DNA from: Datisca glomerata
Lineage: Eukaryota; Streptophyta; Magnoliopsida; Cucurbitales; Datiscaceae
Direction of reading: 5' to 3'
Assembly (NCBI GenBank): GCA_003255025.1
Contig: QANY01006224.1
Location: 682,001-746,000 of the forward strand
DNA length: 64,000 nt
Shown here piece after piece: positions 1 to 11,145 of the stretch; the stretch's first letter is position 1; each line of letters starts with the position of its first letter. The notes under the pieces were generated by a model. It did no database searches. It had not been told where the DNA came from and saw only the letters and a program-made list of their open reading frames with translations. The translations under genes and the position numbers were made by a program.

Positions 1-1469
1 TCTAGCTTTACTTTCCAAATATGCTTCGTTTCAATTTTATTTTCTATTTACTTTCCCTCCCTATCGTCTTCGTTCTTCACCTTTCGCTTTCTTTGATGTT
101 CTACCTTTTGTTCTAAGGCTGTTATTCCCTTTATTATCGAGATTTTTTTTATGATTCCTATATGAGAAATTTTGAGCATTGCATGTGAAATTTTTATTTT
201 AAGCAAAAACCTTTGTATTCCTTTCTTCACCATTTCCATTTGTATCGCTAGTCTCGGAAGCAGTTGGGAAACTCTTATGTAATTGAAAAGTTTGAGTTTC
301 TCTGGGATTTGATTTGAGACTGTTCTTTGATTTTTGTAGATTTGATTTTAAAGTCTGAGTTATCTGGTTATTAATTCTCGTCACTATCATTGACTTTTAA
401 TTATGTATGATGTTATTGACTCTTATACTTGGATGAACAAATAATATTATTGTCAAACATGTGATTAATATTGAGCCTGGATTGATTCTTTACTTATATG
501 TTCTATTATCAGAACTATTATTTTATGAATTATTTGTAAATTATATGCCGGGAAGGGTGTTGTCCACTGCCTACATCTTCATCTTTTTTAGATGCAGTGG
601 GTTTCATATATGCGCAATTCCGTGCCTTGCAACACTTGACTAGTGCATAGCTTTCAGTACTGTCAACTTAGCGTGTCTCCCCCTTTGAAGCCCTAATATG
701 CATTGTTATGTCCGTTGGGGATAGAGATTTCGAATTTAACTGTGTAGTATGCAAATCAAAATCTGTATGGAAAATGGGAATTGATCTGAGTTCGGTCTGC
801 AGAGTGTTATTCCTCCATTATTGACATTGCGTTTGTTAGTCATCTATTTCTATTTGTAAGTAAGAAGAGTTTGGGATTTCTGGCTGTCGTTGCATGCTTC
901 CAGGTATAAATTTACTTCTAGATTAATTAATAATCTCCTCATTTTCTAAATGTTCTTTCCTTTTTGTTTCTCTTTTATGAATTTGTTCTGATTTGAGATA
1001 TTTTATGCAGATAAGATGAAAAAATAAAACATTGTGTGTGAAAGCAGGGAGTAAAGAGATTTTGACGGATCATAATCAAATCAACCAAACAGATTTTGTT
1101 ATATCTTGATTTTTACAGAAGATTCAAGTTATTGAACATTGACTCGTGTCTCACATTGGTTGTGCTTGTAGATGGTTCTATTTAATGTTGCATTCTTTGG
1201 ATGCAATTTTTTTTCAGGTGGAATTAGACCTGTCTCTTTTTTATGCTTGCTGGTTATTATAGAAGTTAAAACTTATATCAATCATTACACATTCTTAATT
1301 CTGTCTAGTTTCTTATTGATCATCTTTCTTCTTCTTTGTTGTATGTTAGTTTCTATTAACTTGAGGTTTATTTCTACTAAAATCATTGCAATGGCGATTG
1401 GGCATGATTCAAATTTTAGATCTGCGAAATACATTTGAACTTGATGGGTTAATCAATTTGTTCATGTAG

Positions 1470-1520
1470 GAACAATGGTCTAAAATAGAAGATCCCCTTG
1501 GCTCCAATCCTCTCTTGCAG
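1470..1520 (+). pseudogene. Exon-like fragment, 17 codons, gene not recognised
   Basis: A 51-base open stretch lies between a good acceptor (ATGTAG before 1,470) and a good donor (GTAACC from 1,521). It reads EQWSKIEDPLGSNPLLQ with no stop and is a whole number of codons. This looks like an internal exon of a host gene in which both splice sites survive. I do not recognise the protein. It lies upstream of the CACTA right end, so it may be captured sequence as in the two other CACTA elements here, or it may be native sequence if element 1 is short. Confidence 0.4.
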
Positions 1521-2164
1521 GTAACCGCTTCCTCCTTCCTTTTTTTTAATTTAAATTTTCATTGTTTTCAAGTTTAATTTCTTTGGTAGTAATATTTTTC
1601 TTCATTTTAAAACTATAATATGAAATGGCCTTGAGTTGTGACTTAAGGGAGCTGTGAAAGGTTCCATATTTGCTACCATTTTTGGTGGAGAATATCTTAT
1701 GTGAAAAGATTACTGGCTTTGCGAGACTCTTTCGGTTAAATAGCATTAAAATGAAGCAAAAGCGACCCAAGTACAATTTTGCTATCATGTGTTGGTTTGG
1801 TCCACTTCGATTCTGAGCAATTAATATATTACTCATGAAGACTTTCCAAAATCTACTCAAATGGCTGATGATTAAAACACCACTGGGGTCTCATCAATAG
1901 ACGTTTATTTAAATAAAATTGAGCTTTTCAGTTGTTTAATCAAACAAATAGTTAATCGATCACTATTGTCCATACTCTTTAGTATTCAGGATTTAACAAT
2001 TTGGAAAGAATGTTATTTGTGTCTGTGAAAGGCATTTATTACCAGGTAATTTTTGTTATTTATTTATTTTTTATGTACGGTGAATATGTGGAAGCATTTT
2101 AAGTTGGATAGTTGGTTTGATTTTACATGTTTGCTTATTTATGCTGGCTGAAGTTGAGGGTCAG

Positions 2165-2251
2165 AAGATCACATGGCTAACACCTCATTCAATGCACCAA
2201 TGTTGACTAACGATGTTGACACTGTCATTCTCAACTTCATGGAATTTCAAG
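2165..2251 (+). pseudogene. Second exon-like fragment on the same strand
   Basis: This open stretch includes the run MLTNDVDTVILNFMEFQ and ends at a donor-like site (CAAG followed by GTATGA at 2,252). An AG acceptor candidate lies at 2,163-2,164. The reading frame does not follow in phase from the fragment at 1,470-1,520, so another exon is missing or they belong to different genes. The product is not recognised; the codon use and hydrophobic pattern look protein-like. Confidence 0.35.
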
Positions 2252-2856
2252 GTATGAAGGCTCTGCATACCATGTTGTGAAACATTACCATTCAACTTAG
2301 GTTCTTCATTTTTTTATTTTTTAGACTCCAAATTTCATTTTTTATATTTTTCATTTATTGGAACAAGTTTACTTGTATATTTTAAGGATAAGTTAGTTTT
2401 TAAATTAGATTTATTTGTAAGTTCATCAAATGAATAAGGTAAAACTTTGTTGAAATGATTAAATGTTATTGTTCTCAATTATTATATTGATGTTCTTTAT
2501 GTTACGTAAAATTATCTTTTTAAAGTATTTAATATGAATACTTGACTATAACAATTAATCTTATGGTATCTCACTTTATAGGATATAAAATACCTGTGAA
2601 TATTAATTCACAAGTATTAAAAACATACGTTGAAAAAACTCAACATGGGTCCGAAAATCCTGTTAAACAACATTTTACAGGAGTCAAAAAACCCTGTAAA
2701 AAGTGAGATACCACAGGGGTCTTCGTAGGAGGCGTTGCGTCTCGTGAAAAATGTGGACTTTTAATATGATGGGCTATCACATGAGCAGCATGATCCCTGT
2801 GGATTACTTTTCACGGGGATATCCGCCTATTGTAGATTGTCATATTTCTTGTAGTG

Positions 2857-4067
2857 ATGTTTTTTATTCACAGTCAATAAATAAGTTAAGGAAATAATAA
2901 TAAGATCGGTAAAACAGTAATTTTATATTCCGCTCTTGTTACTGATATTCACGATGGGTATCATCTCAAAATATTTTGTGGACCTTGAAAACAAATAAAG
3001 TTTATGTACACCAACAAAAAAATGTACCGTGCATGAATCGAGAGTTGATTCAGCATCGAATCTATAGTGGAGTCGTATGATGTCAGGATTAAATAACTCG
3101 AGAATTTATGGAGATAAATTCACAGGTACTTGAATCCTACGCTTTATTCATGTGGGTCCATTCGATTTCAGAAATAGCTCAGAGAACAGGAAAAGAAAAA
3201 TGAACTAAGTTGGACCAAAATGTGTTTTGGTGCAAAAGCATATTTCCTACACCTATATGTGATAGGTGATGTCACTTAAATTAGTTAAGTGTAATTGTTG
3301 TATTGAATTAATTACTTATTATTTTCTAAATATTAGATAATTAGTTAAATAAAATAAAATATTTAATTAATTGATAATAATCAGTTATATTTATCAATTG
3401 GATTGATGAATTTTAATTCAGCTAAAACTCTTAGAAATCATGTAATTTCCGAAAATAATAGATAATCAGGGGAATTTAAAAAAAATAATATATGGGTATA
3501 TTTGTAAATACCAAAAATTACATTTTGATACATATCTAATAGCAATTTGATTGCAAAGAGATAATGAGTATTAGATACAGTTGTTATCAACATACAAAAT
3601 GAAGAGAAAAAAGTTTTCTCCATCACTATTGTTGCCACCGAAATTAATCTGAAGAAGGAAGTTGATTTTTTTATTCTTCAAGCATTTTGAGAGACCACAC
3701 TAAAATTCCTACGTAAAATTCTTCTGAGATATATTTATAAAACTAATGAGCGATTTTTGGTAGACTAATTCAAAAATCATTTGTTGAAGGTCAAGTTCAT
3801 GATTTTGATCTTAAAGCTTGAAGAACACGAATAGCCCTCGAGGGAGTTCACCAGTTCAGAAATTATCCGATACAGAGTAAAGGTGAGAAATCATTTTTCC
3901 TTAATCTGTTCGTTTCAATATCGTATATGCATGATCAAACTAAAATTGGTTTTAAATTATTTAGTATGATTAAATAAGTTAATTAAAAAAATTTTGATAT
4001 TCCGCCGACAAATTATTCGTGGTTCAAATCTAATTTTCTTTTATTTTAAAACGAATCGATCCTAGCA
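2857..4067 (+). mobile_element. Copia LTR, 3' two-thirds (proposed 3' LTR of the inner copia element)
   Basis: It matches base by base, with substitutions, the last 1.2 kb of the complete LTR at 56,538-58,477 and the reverse strand of 18,875-20,775. Shared landmarks are TTATTCACAGTCAATAAA near the start, GGTGATGTCACTTAA in the middle and CGATCCTAGCA at the end (4,067). Its 5' third is missing because CACTA element 1 joins at 2,856/2,857. The terminal CCTAGCA marks the same LTR subfamily as the minus-strand LTR at 18,875, while the neighbouring LTR at 5,594 ends in CCAACA. The bases that follow (GTCAC, 4,068-4,072) are the complement of GTGAC found beside that other LTR at 23,126. Confidence 0.8.
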
Positions 4068-5579
4068 GTCACTACATCTAGCTCAACCAATCACCAATAA
4101 TTTTGGTCACCTTAGCCCTATTGACTAGCTCCTATGAGATATTTCAATGTGTTTCTGTCTAAGCGTTTAATCAACGCATCGGCTTTAAAGGTTGCTATGA
4201 ACTAACGGTCCGTCTAGGGACTTACCTGCATTACCACTTCTTTTTCAAGTTTTAGCTTCTCAAGCAACTTGATGACTCAAAGCGACACAATTTTTAAGTT
4301 TCTCCCACTGAAAAGAAGACCAATAGGGCGACTCAAACCATTCATCGTGCCCCGACCAATATTGCGTTTAGAACCTTGGAAATGTTTCAACGTAAACGTT
4401 CCTCCCACTTAGTTTTTGGAAAAATTGGAGTTTTCTTTGCTGTTTCAAAAAACAAGTTTTTAAAATTCTAAAACTTTTATAAAATTTAAATCATAATTTA
4501 AAATTTACAAATTTTACAAAATTCATATTGCATTTAAAATGATAAGTCATTATAAATTTAAACTACAATTATATGCATTCACATGCTACATGACAATTTG
4601 ATATTGGCGTATCCTTATTTCTATATGACATGTTATATGAGGATACGAGATTAATAATAAATCATACATTCAAAATTAACATCTCTATGACTCATTTCTA
4701 ATTACAACCCATAAAAAAATAATAAATAAATTATAATAATTTAAAACTATTCTTCACGACATCTGTAATTATCTCTCTCTTCTTCAAAAAGTCTCACTTC
4801 TTTGTAACTCTTCACCAAGGTCCAGTCTCATTTTTAAAATTCATATTCTAATTTAAAATTAATTTTCCAACAATTTTTACTTTGATAAATAATTACCAAA
4901 TAAATTAATCAATTGATTTATTTTAAAAACAATTTACAAAATAAATTCTAACTATTTACTGTTGAAAAATTATCAAATTAAATAAATTTAGTTTTGGGGG
5001 ATTAGATTGGGGTTCACATCAAATCTTAAGTCCCTGTAAATTATTTGAGCCAAACAGTACTTGATCAGTCTAAAACCTTAACACGTTTGGTGGGCCCACG
5101 CTAGTCCAAGGCCTAACAGGGTCTTTGCGCGTGCTAGGGTTTCCAAAAACCCTAGGGTTTAACCCTAGGGTTTCCTAAAACTTAAGTGTTTCCCCCTAGG
5201 GTTTCACAAACCCTAGTGACAGCGTGAGGCGTGGTGCAGGGTACGGCACAACGGCGGAAGGCTCGGCATGGCACGAACGGAGGACCTCAAGGTGCGTGAA
5301 GCTTTTCGCGATTCGTGCTAAACGCGTTCCTGACGAATTTACATGAAATTTAACGATACAACTCTTGAAAAATTAAATTAGATAAAATCTTATATCACAA
5401 TTTCGGCGTATGTCAATTCTAAAATTGAAAAATAACACCTAGAGCCAATCAATCGGGATTCATTCATAAAACATATTCAAACATGCTTTGAATCTACCAT
5501 ACAAAAATTATATGCCAATATCATCATATGCATACATACATATGTTTAAATATTGAATATGCATATTAAAAAATCATAG
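4068..5579 (-). mobile_element. Copia untranslated leader, minus strand (proposed outer copia, 5' side)
   Basis: The region is non-coding and aligns with the leader at 17,320-18,859. Shared landmarks are the segment around 4,078-4,140 on gaps with TTTTGGTCACCTTAG, the AACGTTTCAACGTAAAC-like block near 4,390-4,410, and the AT-rich tracts after it. It leads into a primer binding site at 5,580-5,593 and an LTR, so it is the 5' leader of a minus-strand copia element. It stops at 4,068, exactly where a plus-strand LTR of another subfamily begins, which fits insertion into the leader. Confidence 0.75.
5131..5218. repeat. Telomere-like motif cluster within the copia leader
   Basis: AAACCCTAGGGTTT-type words recur here five times in both directions (for example AAAAACCCTAGGGTTTAACC). 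They resemble the plant telomere unit TTTAGGG, but copies are inverted and spaced rather than head to tail. The sister leader has a weaker version at about 18,305-18,350, so the motif belongs to the retroelement. Confidence 0.7.
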
Positions 5580-5593
5580 GATCTGATACCAAT
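5580..5593 (-). promoter_or_regulatory. Primer binding site of the outer copia element
   Basis: The complement reads TTGGTATCAGATCC, which pairs with the 3' end of initiator methionine tRNA as in most plant copia elements. It lies one base beyond the LTR end CATCCAACA. Confidence 0.85.
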
Positions 5594-7216
5594 TGTTGGA
5601 TGAGGTTTTAGATTTTGAAGAAAAATTAATGAACCATGACAAGTTTATGGGTGAAATTTCAAAAAAAAAACCATACAAACATTTAACCAAACTAAATATA
5701 AAACCAAATAATGAACATTCATAATCATATAAATGTATCGAGAAAAGATTGAAACAATTTATATATTTTTAATTAATGGAAAATTTCTCATTTGACGGGA
5801 TTTAATTTCAATTTCACGTTCTTCGTACTTCGCAGAGTTAGTAATTGATCTCCGCACCAACAACCACCCTTTAAAATTAGAAGTATATCTCACAAAGATA
5901 TCAGTAGGAATTGAGTGTGGGATCTCAAAACAACAACTGGAAGAGAAAATAAAAATTTTCTCTTCCCCGACTGTGAAATCGGCAACAACTCTATGCGGAG
6001 GAGAGAGAAACTTTTTTCTGCTCTGATTAACGCACTTACGGATATGGTTAAGGATAGGGATGCAATTCCTTATATATTGATTACAAAATTATCCATATAC
6101 CCTTATATGATAAAGCCAAAATTTTCCTTCTCCCTACACTGGGATGTGCGGTCTTTACATCTCTCATAGAGCCAAAATTATGTCCAAATTCATTAGTCCA
6201 AATTGATGAATTAAATTGATCCCTATCAGTTAATTAATTAATTTTTGTTATCTACTAATTATCCAAAAAATAGAAAATAACAAAATAATTAATTTGAACA
6301 TTAATTTTTTCTTTCACTAATTTAGTGATGACACCCATGTTTTTGGGTGTACCTTGGTCCAAAACATGTTTTTGGTCCAACTGTCATTATTTATCATTCA
6401 TGTCCTCATGAGTTACTCATGAGAATGAATGGACCCACAAGAATAAATCTATGAGATTCAAATACCAGGCTAATTTATCTCCATAAATTCTTAACCTATT
6501 TAATCCCGACATCGTACGACTCCATTATAGGTCCGATGTCGAATAAACTCTTGATTTATGAATGAAGCTATTGGCACAAATAAACACTTATATTTCATGG
6601 TCCATAGAAAATTTTACTATATTACCCTTTGTGAATATCAGTAACAAGAACGGGATGTAAAATTACTATTTTACCCATCTAGTTATTATTTCCTTAACTC
6701 TTTTACTGATTGTGAATAAAAAAGACGTATCAGTGAAATGTCTCATACAGATCACCACGTCTTATTTAATGACCTATGTCATCGAGTACAAACCCGATTT
6801 ATTATTCACACACTCATCGATAAAACATAAGGTGATATTGTTGCTTTTGTAATCTTACCATGAATTTCATATTTGTGAATCACGCTACTCCAACATAGTT
6901 ATATCACAGTTCCCACAGCCGATGTACTATTTGGTAATTCGAACTCACGCCTTTGACATATCAAAGATTACAAGTAACTAAGTCAAGTTTCATATTCACC
7001 TCAAGATTAAAGTAATTATGAAAATACCTTTAAGGTGTAACAATTAAATTTAGAGCTAGATTATAAACAGTTTTGTTCTAAATTAATTGGTTACTAGTCT
7101 ATTCAACATGCTCCATAATATGTCTAGGTCAATCTTTAGAGTCTCCACTACCATGCCCTGAGACCGGCATCATTTGATTCAACCTAACATTTATAATTGG
7201 ATCTGATTGCCCAGCC
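5594..7216 (-). mobile_element. Copia LTR, minus strand, lacking its first 235 or so bases (proposed outer 5' LTR)
   Basis: On the minus strand it ends in CTCATCCAACA next to the primer binding site. It is homologous over its length to the LTRs at 56,538, 18,875 and 36,485. Its last 60 bases are closest to the LTR ending at 37,825 (both end CCAACA), which suggests the two are 5' and 3' LTRs of one element. The LTR start is missing: homology stops at 7,216 near the GACTGGACAATC block, about 235 bases into the complete LTR, and gypsy sequence starts at 7,217. Confidence 0.8.
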
Positions 7217-7788
7217 GGTCTTTGTATTTCAACTGGGAATGATCCCAGACTTCTTATTCGCTCACCTCAGCTCCATACCCCCGAGCTTTGCAAAATTATT
7301 GGTGGCGCTAATAAATGGGGTGGAGGGACACCTGTCGATACTTCCATCCACCTTTCACATTTTTTCACATATCGTCCCTGGAAGATTCCCCATAGGGTTG
7401 TGCCCACCTTTGCTTTTTGGTGACCATGTCTTCCGCTCACGTCCAGTGGGGATGACCCTCATCTATCACTCGGGGAGGGTAGCCATTTATGATCTAGTTC
7501 CCTTCCGGTCCCAGTTTTTTTGAGGGGTGGCCGCTCTTGCTGGTGGGCCTTTGAGTGATAGGGGAAGACTATTTTCATGCAAAAGACCATTACGACCTGA
7601 ATGGTGTTTTGTGCACCCTTTCTTTGCTGGGTAGTCTTTTTGGTAACAGAAGATTCTTCTTTCGTAAGGAAAAAGGTTAAGTCATTTCTTCCACCCTGGA
7701 CTTCTTCAGCGCATAATATAGGATCCATTCTCTCCTTGTGAAAGAAAATTGGATCTAAATGCTTGGAACAGGGATGGATTGTAGTCGT
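7217..7788 (-). pseudogene. Start of a Tat-like gypsy internal region (gag side), truncated
   Basis: This minus-strand sequence directly follows a gypsy primer binding site. An open stretch begins at 7,728 (MDPILCAEEVQGGRNDLTFF) about 60 bases past the primer site, where gag would start, and stays open to 7,459. No gag domain motif is recognisable, so gag is inferred from position. The rest to 7,217 is interrupted. It is cut off by the copia LTR; the element's 3' end is at 37,826-39,621. Confidence 0.5.
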
Positions 7789-7806
7789 TTCCCACAGACG
7801 ACGCCA
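7789..7806 (-). promoter_or_regulatory. Gypsy primer binding site
   Basis: The complement reads TGGCGTCGTCTGTGGGAA, the primer-site pattern of Tat/Retand-type plant gypsy elements. It is two bases from the LTR end. Confidence 0.8.
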
Positions 7807-7808
7807 GC

Positions 7809-8568
7809 TATTTCAGCCTGAAAACTACCACAGTAATTTTCTTGCAATCTCCCTTTGAGGTGATGTTCTTCTCCGACCGGCGGTTTTGTTCAAAAACCAT
7901 AACATTGAACTTCATTCAGTGCTCCCCCAGATGGGGTCCCTCATGTTCTTTGGTTTACAAAGAACACAAACAAATAACTTCAAGACGAGAAGACTTAGGG
8001 GGATGATGGGGTGGTTTCCTCGTCAAGAAGCCACTGATGCTTAAGTTAGTCGATGGTCTATTTCCTAGAGTCCCTCTTTTAAGGGGAGAATAGGTGTACC
8101 ACTTATGTTGATTGGCCAGAGAGTTTAAACATGAGTCCTCGAGTTAGTGAAAGCGTGTTGTAGAAGGCTCTCGAAAACGTGTTGGAGAAGGTTCATAAAA
8201 CACGAAGCCTGTCATCGTTGGTCGTTGATTGGATTGGAGGGTGCAACCTTGAAATAAAATGATAAGCATTTAATGTTAGTGCGACTCTTTAAAGGTTATC
8301 CTACACTTAGTCATGGCGATTTAACTTGTCGGGTGTTACTTTCGGTGGGCAATGATGACCTTGCTCTCAGGAACTGCCCGAGCTCTTTTACCGAATCCTA
8401 TCACTACTCTTGCTTTTCCTAAGCTCGGGTTTATGGAGCTCGAGCTCCATGGTGTCTGACTAGATGAGGTCGACCTTCTTCCCTTGGAAGTCCCTGAATG
8501 ATGAGTTCCTTAATTGAGGCGCGGCATGCGTCACCATGTTGCTAGTGTTCGGGGAAACACCCATAACA
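7809..8568 (-). mobile_element. Gypsy (Tat-like) 5' LTR, minus strand
   Basis: The sequence is an inverted copy of 38,865-39,621 (760 and 757 bases). On the minus strand it starts TGTTATGGGTGTTTCCCCG and ends GGCTGAAATA before the primer site. Shared blocks include the GAGCTC/CCATGG segment near 8,430-8,455 and the CAATCAACGACCAACGA-like block near 8,215-8,235. The flank at 8,569-8,573 (AATAT) is the candidate partner of AAGAC (complement of 39,622-39,626) as a diverged 5-base target duplication. Confidence 0.85.
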
Positions 8569-8683
8569 AATATAATCAAGGTAAATTTGACTCTAAAATG
8601 ATGTAGGAATCTCTTTAGGATATTTCATTTCTAGTAAAACTTAGACTTTATAATAAGAGAACTCAAGTAGTAGAAGAATCCAT
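8569..8683 (+). pseudogene. Sirevirus-like copia integrase C-terminal fragment
   Basis: After five flank bases the frame reads NQGKFDSK; one base is lost and it continues DVGISLGYF and later NKRTQVVEESIN. This is the conserved region after the integrase core of copia polyproteins (GKFD..S..GIFLGYS ... VEESIHV). The codons before it are found at 39,622 on the other strand, where the same protein region stops at GCKYLILNDKD. The LINE at 8,684 interrupts it on the right and the gypsy LTR on the left. Confidence 0.75.
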
Positions 8684-9511
8684 AAATATTTTTTTTATGA
8701 ATTTGAGCCTTCTAACCTTATTTTGATCTTTCCCCAACTTAGAGAAAATTAAATGCATCCTCAAGTATCTAACATGGATAGTACCACTTTGAAAGACTAG
8801 AATATCTTCAATATGTTTTTGAACAAAGTCAGAGACCCTAGAGATAAATCTAACAGTGAGGTGATGAAAAACACCCATCTTTCTATGATGACTCTAACAA
8901 ATTTGGTGTCAACTTTGGAGAAGATAAAATGGTCATTAACAAATCAAGGGTTGGCAATCTTGAGCTCTTTGTCCAATGACATTGGAAGTAAGGAATAAAG
9001 GTGGTATAGTGCAAACTATTAATGAGTCCATAACAATGACAAAAAGTAGGGAGATAATGGATCACATTATCTGAGACCTCTAGCACCTTTTAAGAAACCA
9101 CAAAGCTCACCATTAATGCTCATAGAAAATTTAGGGAGAAAACAAATTTAAGCCTTAACCAAATAGGCATGAAATCACTAACCTTTTAGAGATGTTTGAT
9201 TTTATGGATAAAGGACACAACATTGTGATTGAATTGCATAAGCAAGCTCCTTAATCTAAAGAATTCCAGCACAACATTAACCACATCTTGGCCAATAAAT
9301 AGCCAGGCTTTCTTAAAGAATCTACCACAGAAACCATCAGGGCCAAGGGCCTTGCCATAAAGGAGTGGATAATGTCTGTGATTTCTTGGGGTGTTACTGC
9401 CCTGCATATAGCAATCAATTGATCTATGGTGAGCTTCTTATGAAAGAATCTTTGAAGCATTCTCCTAGATATCAATGAAGGGTAAAGTGATACTCCAAAA
9501 TAAGCCGCCAA
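8684..9511 (-). mobile_element. 5'-truncated L1-type LINE with poly(A) tail
   Basis: Minus-strand reverse transcriptase motifs occur in the correct order: TPQEITDIIHSF then GPDGFCGRFFKKAW (near 9,340), HNVVSFIHKIK, GLR.CDPLSPYF (near 9,060), FVNDHFIFSK (the FADD box, catalytic residues altered) and IHVRYLRMHL (thumb). It ends in a poly(A) tract, seen as T at 8,690-8,696. It is flanked by AGTAGAAGAATCCAT (8,669-8,683) and AGTAGAAGAACAT (9,512-9,524), a target duplication with a small indel. Stops and frameshifts make it dead. It is inserted in the Sirevirus-like integrase to RT linker. Confidence 0.85.
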
Positions 9512-11145
9512 AGTAGAAGAACATGATCAACTTCCCAAAGAATGGGTGTTTATGAAAGATCGCCTAATAGAGCATGTCATGGGAGATATCTCAAAAGGAG
9601 TAACAGCTTGAGCATCACTTCATAGTATGGGTAAGTGTTGCTTTCATATATCATTGTGTTTAAATTGGTTTCATTCCTCTTGCATAACAACTATCCAATA
9701 CTCATCTTTTTAGATGTAAAAAAAGATGAATATTAAATAGTTACTATATAAGTGAAACATACCGCAATGAGGTACGAAAGCTTGATCCTAGACCATTAAA
9801 TAAATCGGTAATAGGTAGAAAATAGGTGTTTAGAAATAAAGTATATGAAAATGGAGTAGTAACTAGTAGGAAAACTATACTAGTGGCATAAGGCTATAAC
9901 CAACAAGAAGTAATGGATTTTGATGAAACATTTGCTCCTACTGCTAGATTAGAATCAATTTGAATGTTGTTAGCCTTTGCATATTTGATAAACTTTATTT
10001 CATATCAAATGAATGTCAAGAGTGTCTTTTTAAATGGATACATCTTGGAGGAAATTTATAGAACAACTTCCTGATCTTCAAGGCTTAAATTTTTCTAATC
10101 ATGTGTATAAACTAAAAAAGGCTCTCTAGGGCTTAGGACAAGCTCCTAGACCTTGGTATGAAAGCTAATCAAGTTTCGTATTGATGATGATTTTAGTATT
10201 GATAGAGTATACAACACCATTTTTATAAAACTAGAAGGAAAAAATTTATTGATTGCTCAAATTATGTAAAGGATATTATTTTTGCTTCTGCTAATGACTG
10301 TCTGCGCAAGAAATTTGGTAGTGCAATGAGTAAGAAGTTTGAGACGAACATGAAGGGAGATTGAATTTCTTCTATGGACTCCAAATTAAACAAAGGGGCG
10401 ATGATATCATCATCAGTCAAGAAAAGTATACCAAGGATCCACTCAAGAAGTATGGAGTAAAGAACCTAAAATCGGCAACACTTACATAAGTCAAAGCTAG
10501 ATAAGGTAAAAATGTAGATCTTAGAAAATATCGAGGTATGATCAACTCATTACTTGACTTAATGGTAACTAGGCCTGATATTGTGCTTAGTACTTGTTTA
10601 TGCATGTTTTCAAACTTGTCATAAAGAATCACACTCGCATGCAATGAAAAGAGTTTTTAAATAGTTGCATAAGGCTACGAAATTTGGACTTTGTATTTAA
10701 AATGTGACTCTTTTAAATTAATTTTGTACTCAGAATAATTTTACATGTATTCTAACTTATAAAAAGAGTAAAAGTGGCAACTGTCAATTTTAGGAGAGAC
10801 ACTTATCTCTTGGTTTAGGACAAAGTAATATTTGGTAGGTTTATTAATTGTTGAAGTCAAATATATTTCAGCTAGTAACTTTTGTGCTTAGTGGATGAAA
10901 CAAATTCTAAAATATTTTGGCTTAGATTTTAAAAATGTATATATTCAATATGATAATACTAGTGCTAAAAATCCTATTTTGCGCTCTCGGAATAAGCATA
11001 TTGATATTTGACATCATTTTCTTCGAGATCACATGTAAAATGAAGATATTTCACTTGAGTTTGTGGACACATCAAATCAACTAGCTAACATTTTACAAAA
11101 TCATTGAATGTCAAAAAATTTATGTAAAAATAGACATGGATTGGA
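9512..11145 (+). pseudogene. Sirevirus-like copia reverse transcriptase and RNase H, degenerate
   Basis: The linker resumes at 9,530 with LPKEWVFMKDRLIEHVMGD, the region before RT in this lineage. RT follows with KSVIGRK and VFRNKVYENG (9,795-9,850), DFDETFAPTARLESI (9,920-9,962) and NYVKDIIFASAND (10,260-10,300), where the catalytic YVDD box has become YVKD. RNase H is marked by QYDNTSAKNPI (10,950-10,980) and KHIDI.HHFLRDH (11,000-11,035). Many stops and frameshifts are present, so it is inactive. Residues KHIDIRHHFLRDH and the downstream extra ORF point to the Sirevirus/SIRE type rather than the copia family that dominates the window. Confidence 0.85.

Larger units (their letters stand above)
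1..2856. mobile_element. CACTA element 1, right part; left end outside the window
   Basis: The right end at 2,845-2,856 reads TTTCTTGTAGTG, which is the reverse complement of the CACTACAAGAAA terminus typical of plant CACTA (En/Spm) transposons. The preceding 270 bases (2,580-2,844) hold short direct and inverted words (variants of CCTGTGAAT, TTTACAGGAGTC, CACGGGG), as expected for subterminal repeats. Beyond 2,856 the sequence becomes copia LTR in mid-LTR, so the element interrupts that LTR. No CACTAC terminus is seen from 1 to 2,580, so the left end and transposase, if any, are outside the window. Assigning all of 1-2,856 to the element is inference; only the right end is direct evidence. 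The rest is AT-rich and intron-like apart from two exon-like pieces listed separately. Confidence 0.6.

Noticed and set aside
5131..5218. A true interstitial telomere tract
   Set aside because: Units are inverted and irregular and the sister copia leader has the same kind of words.
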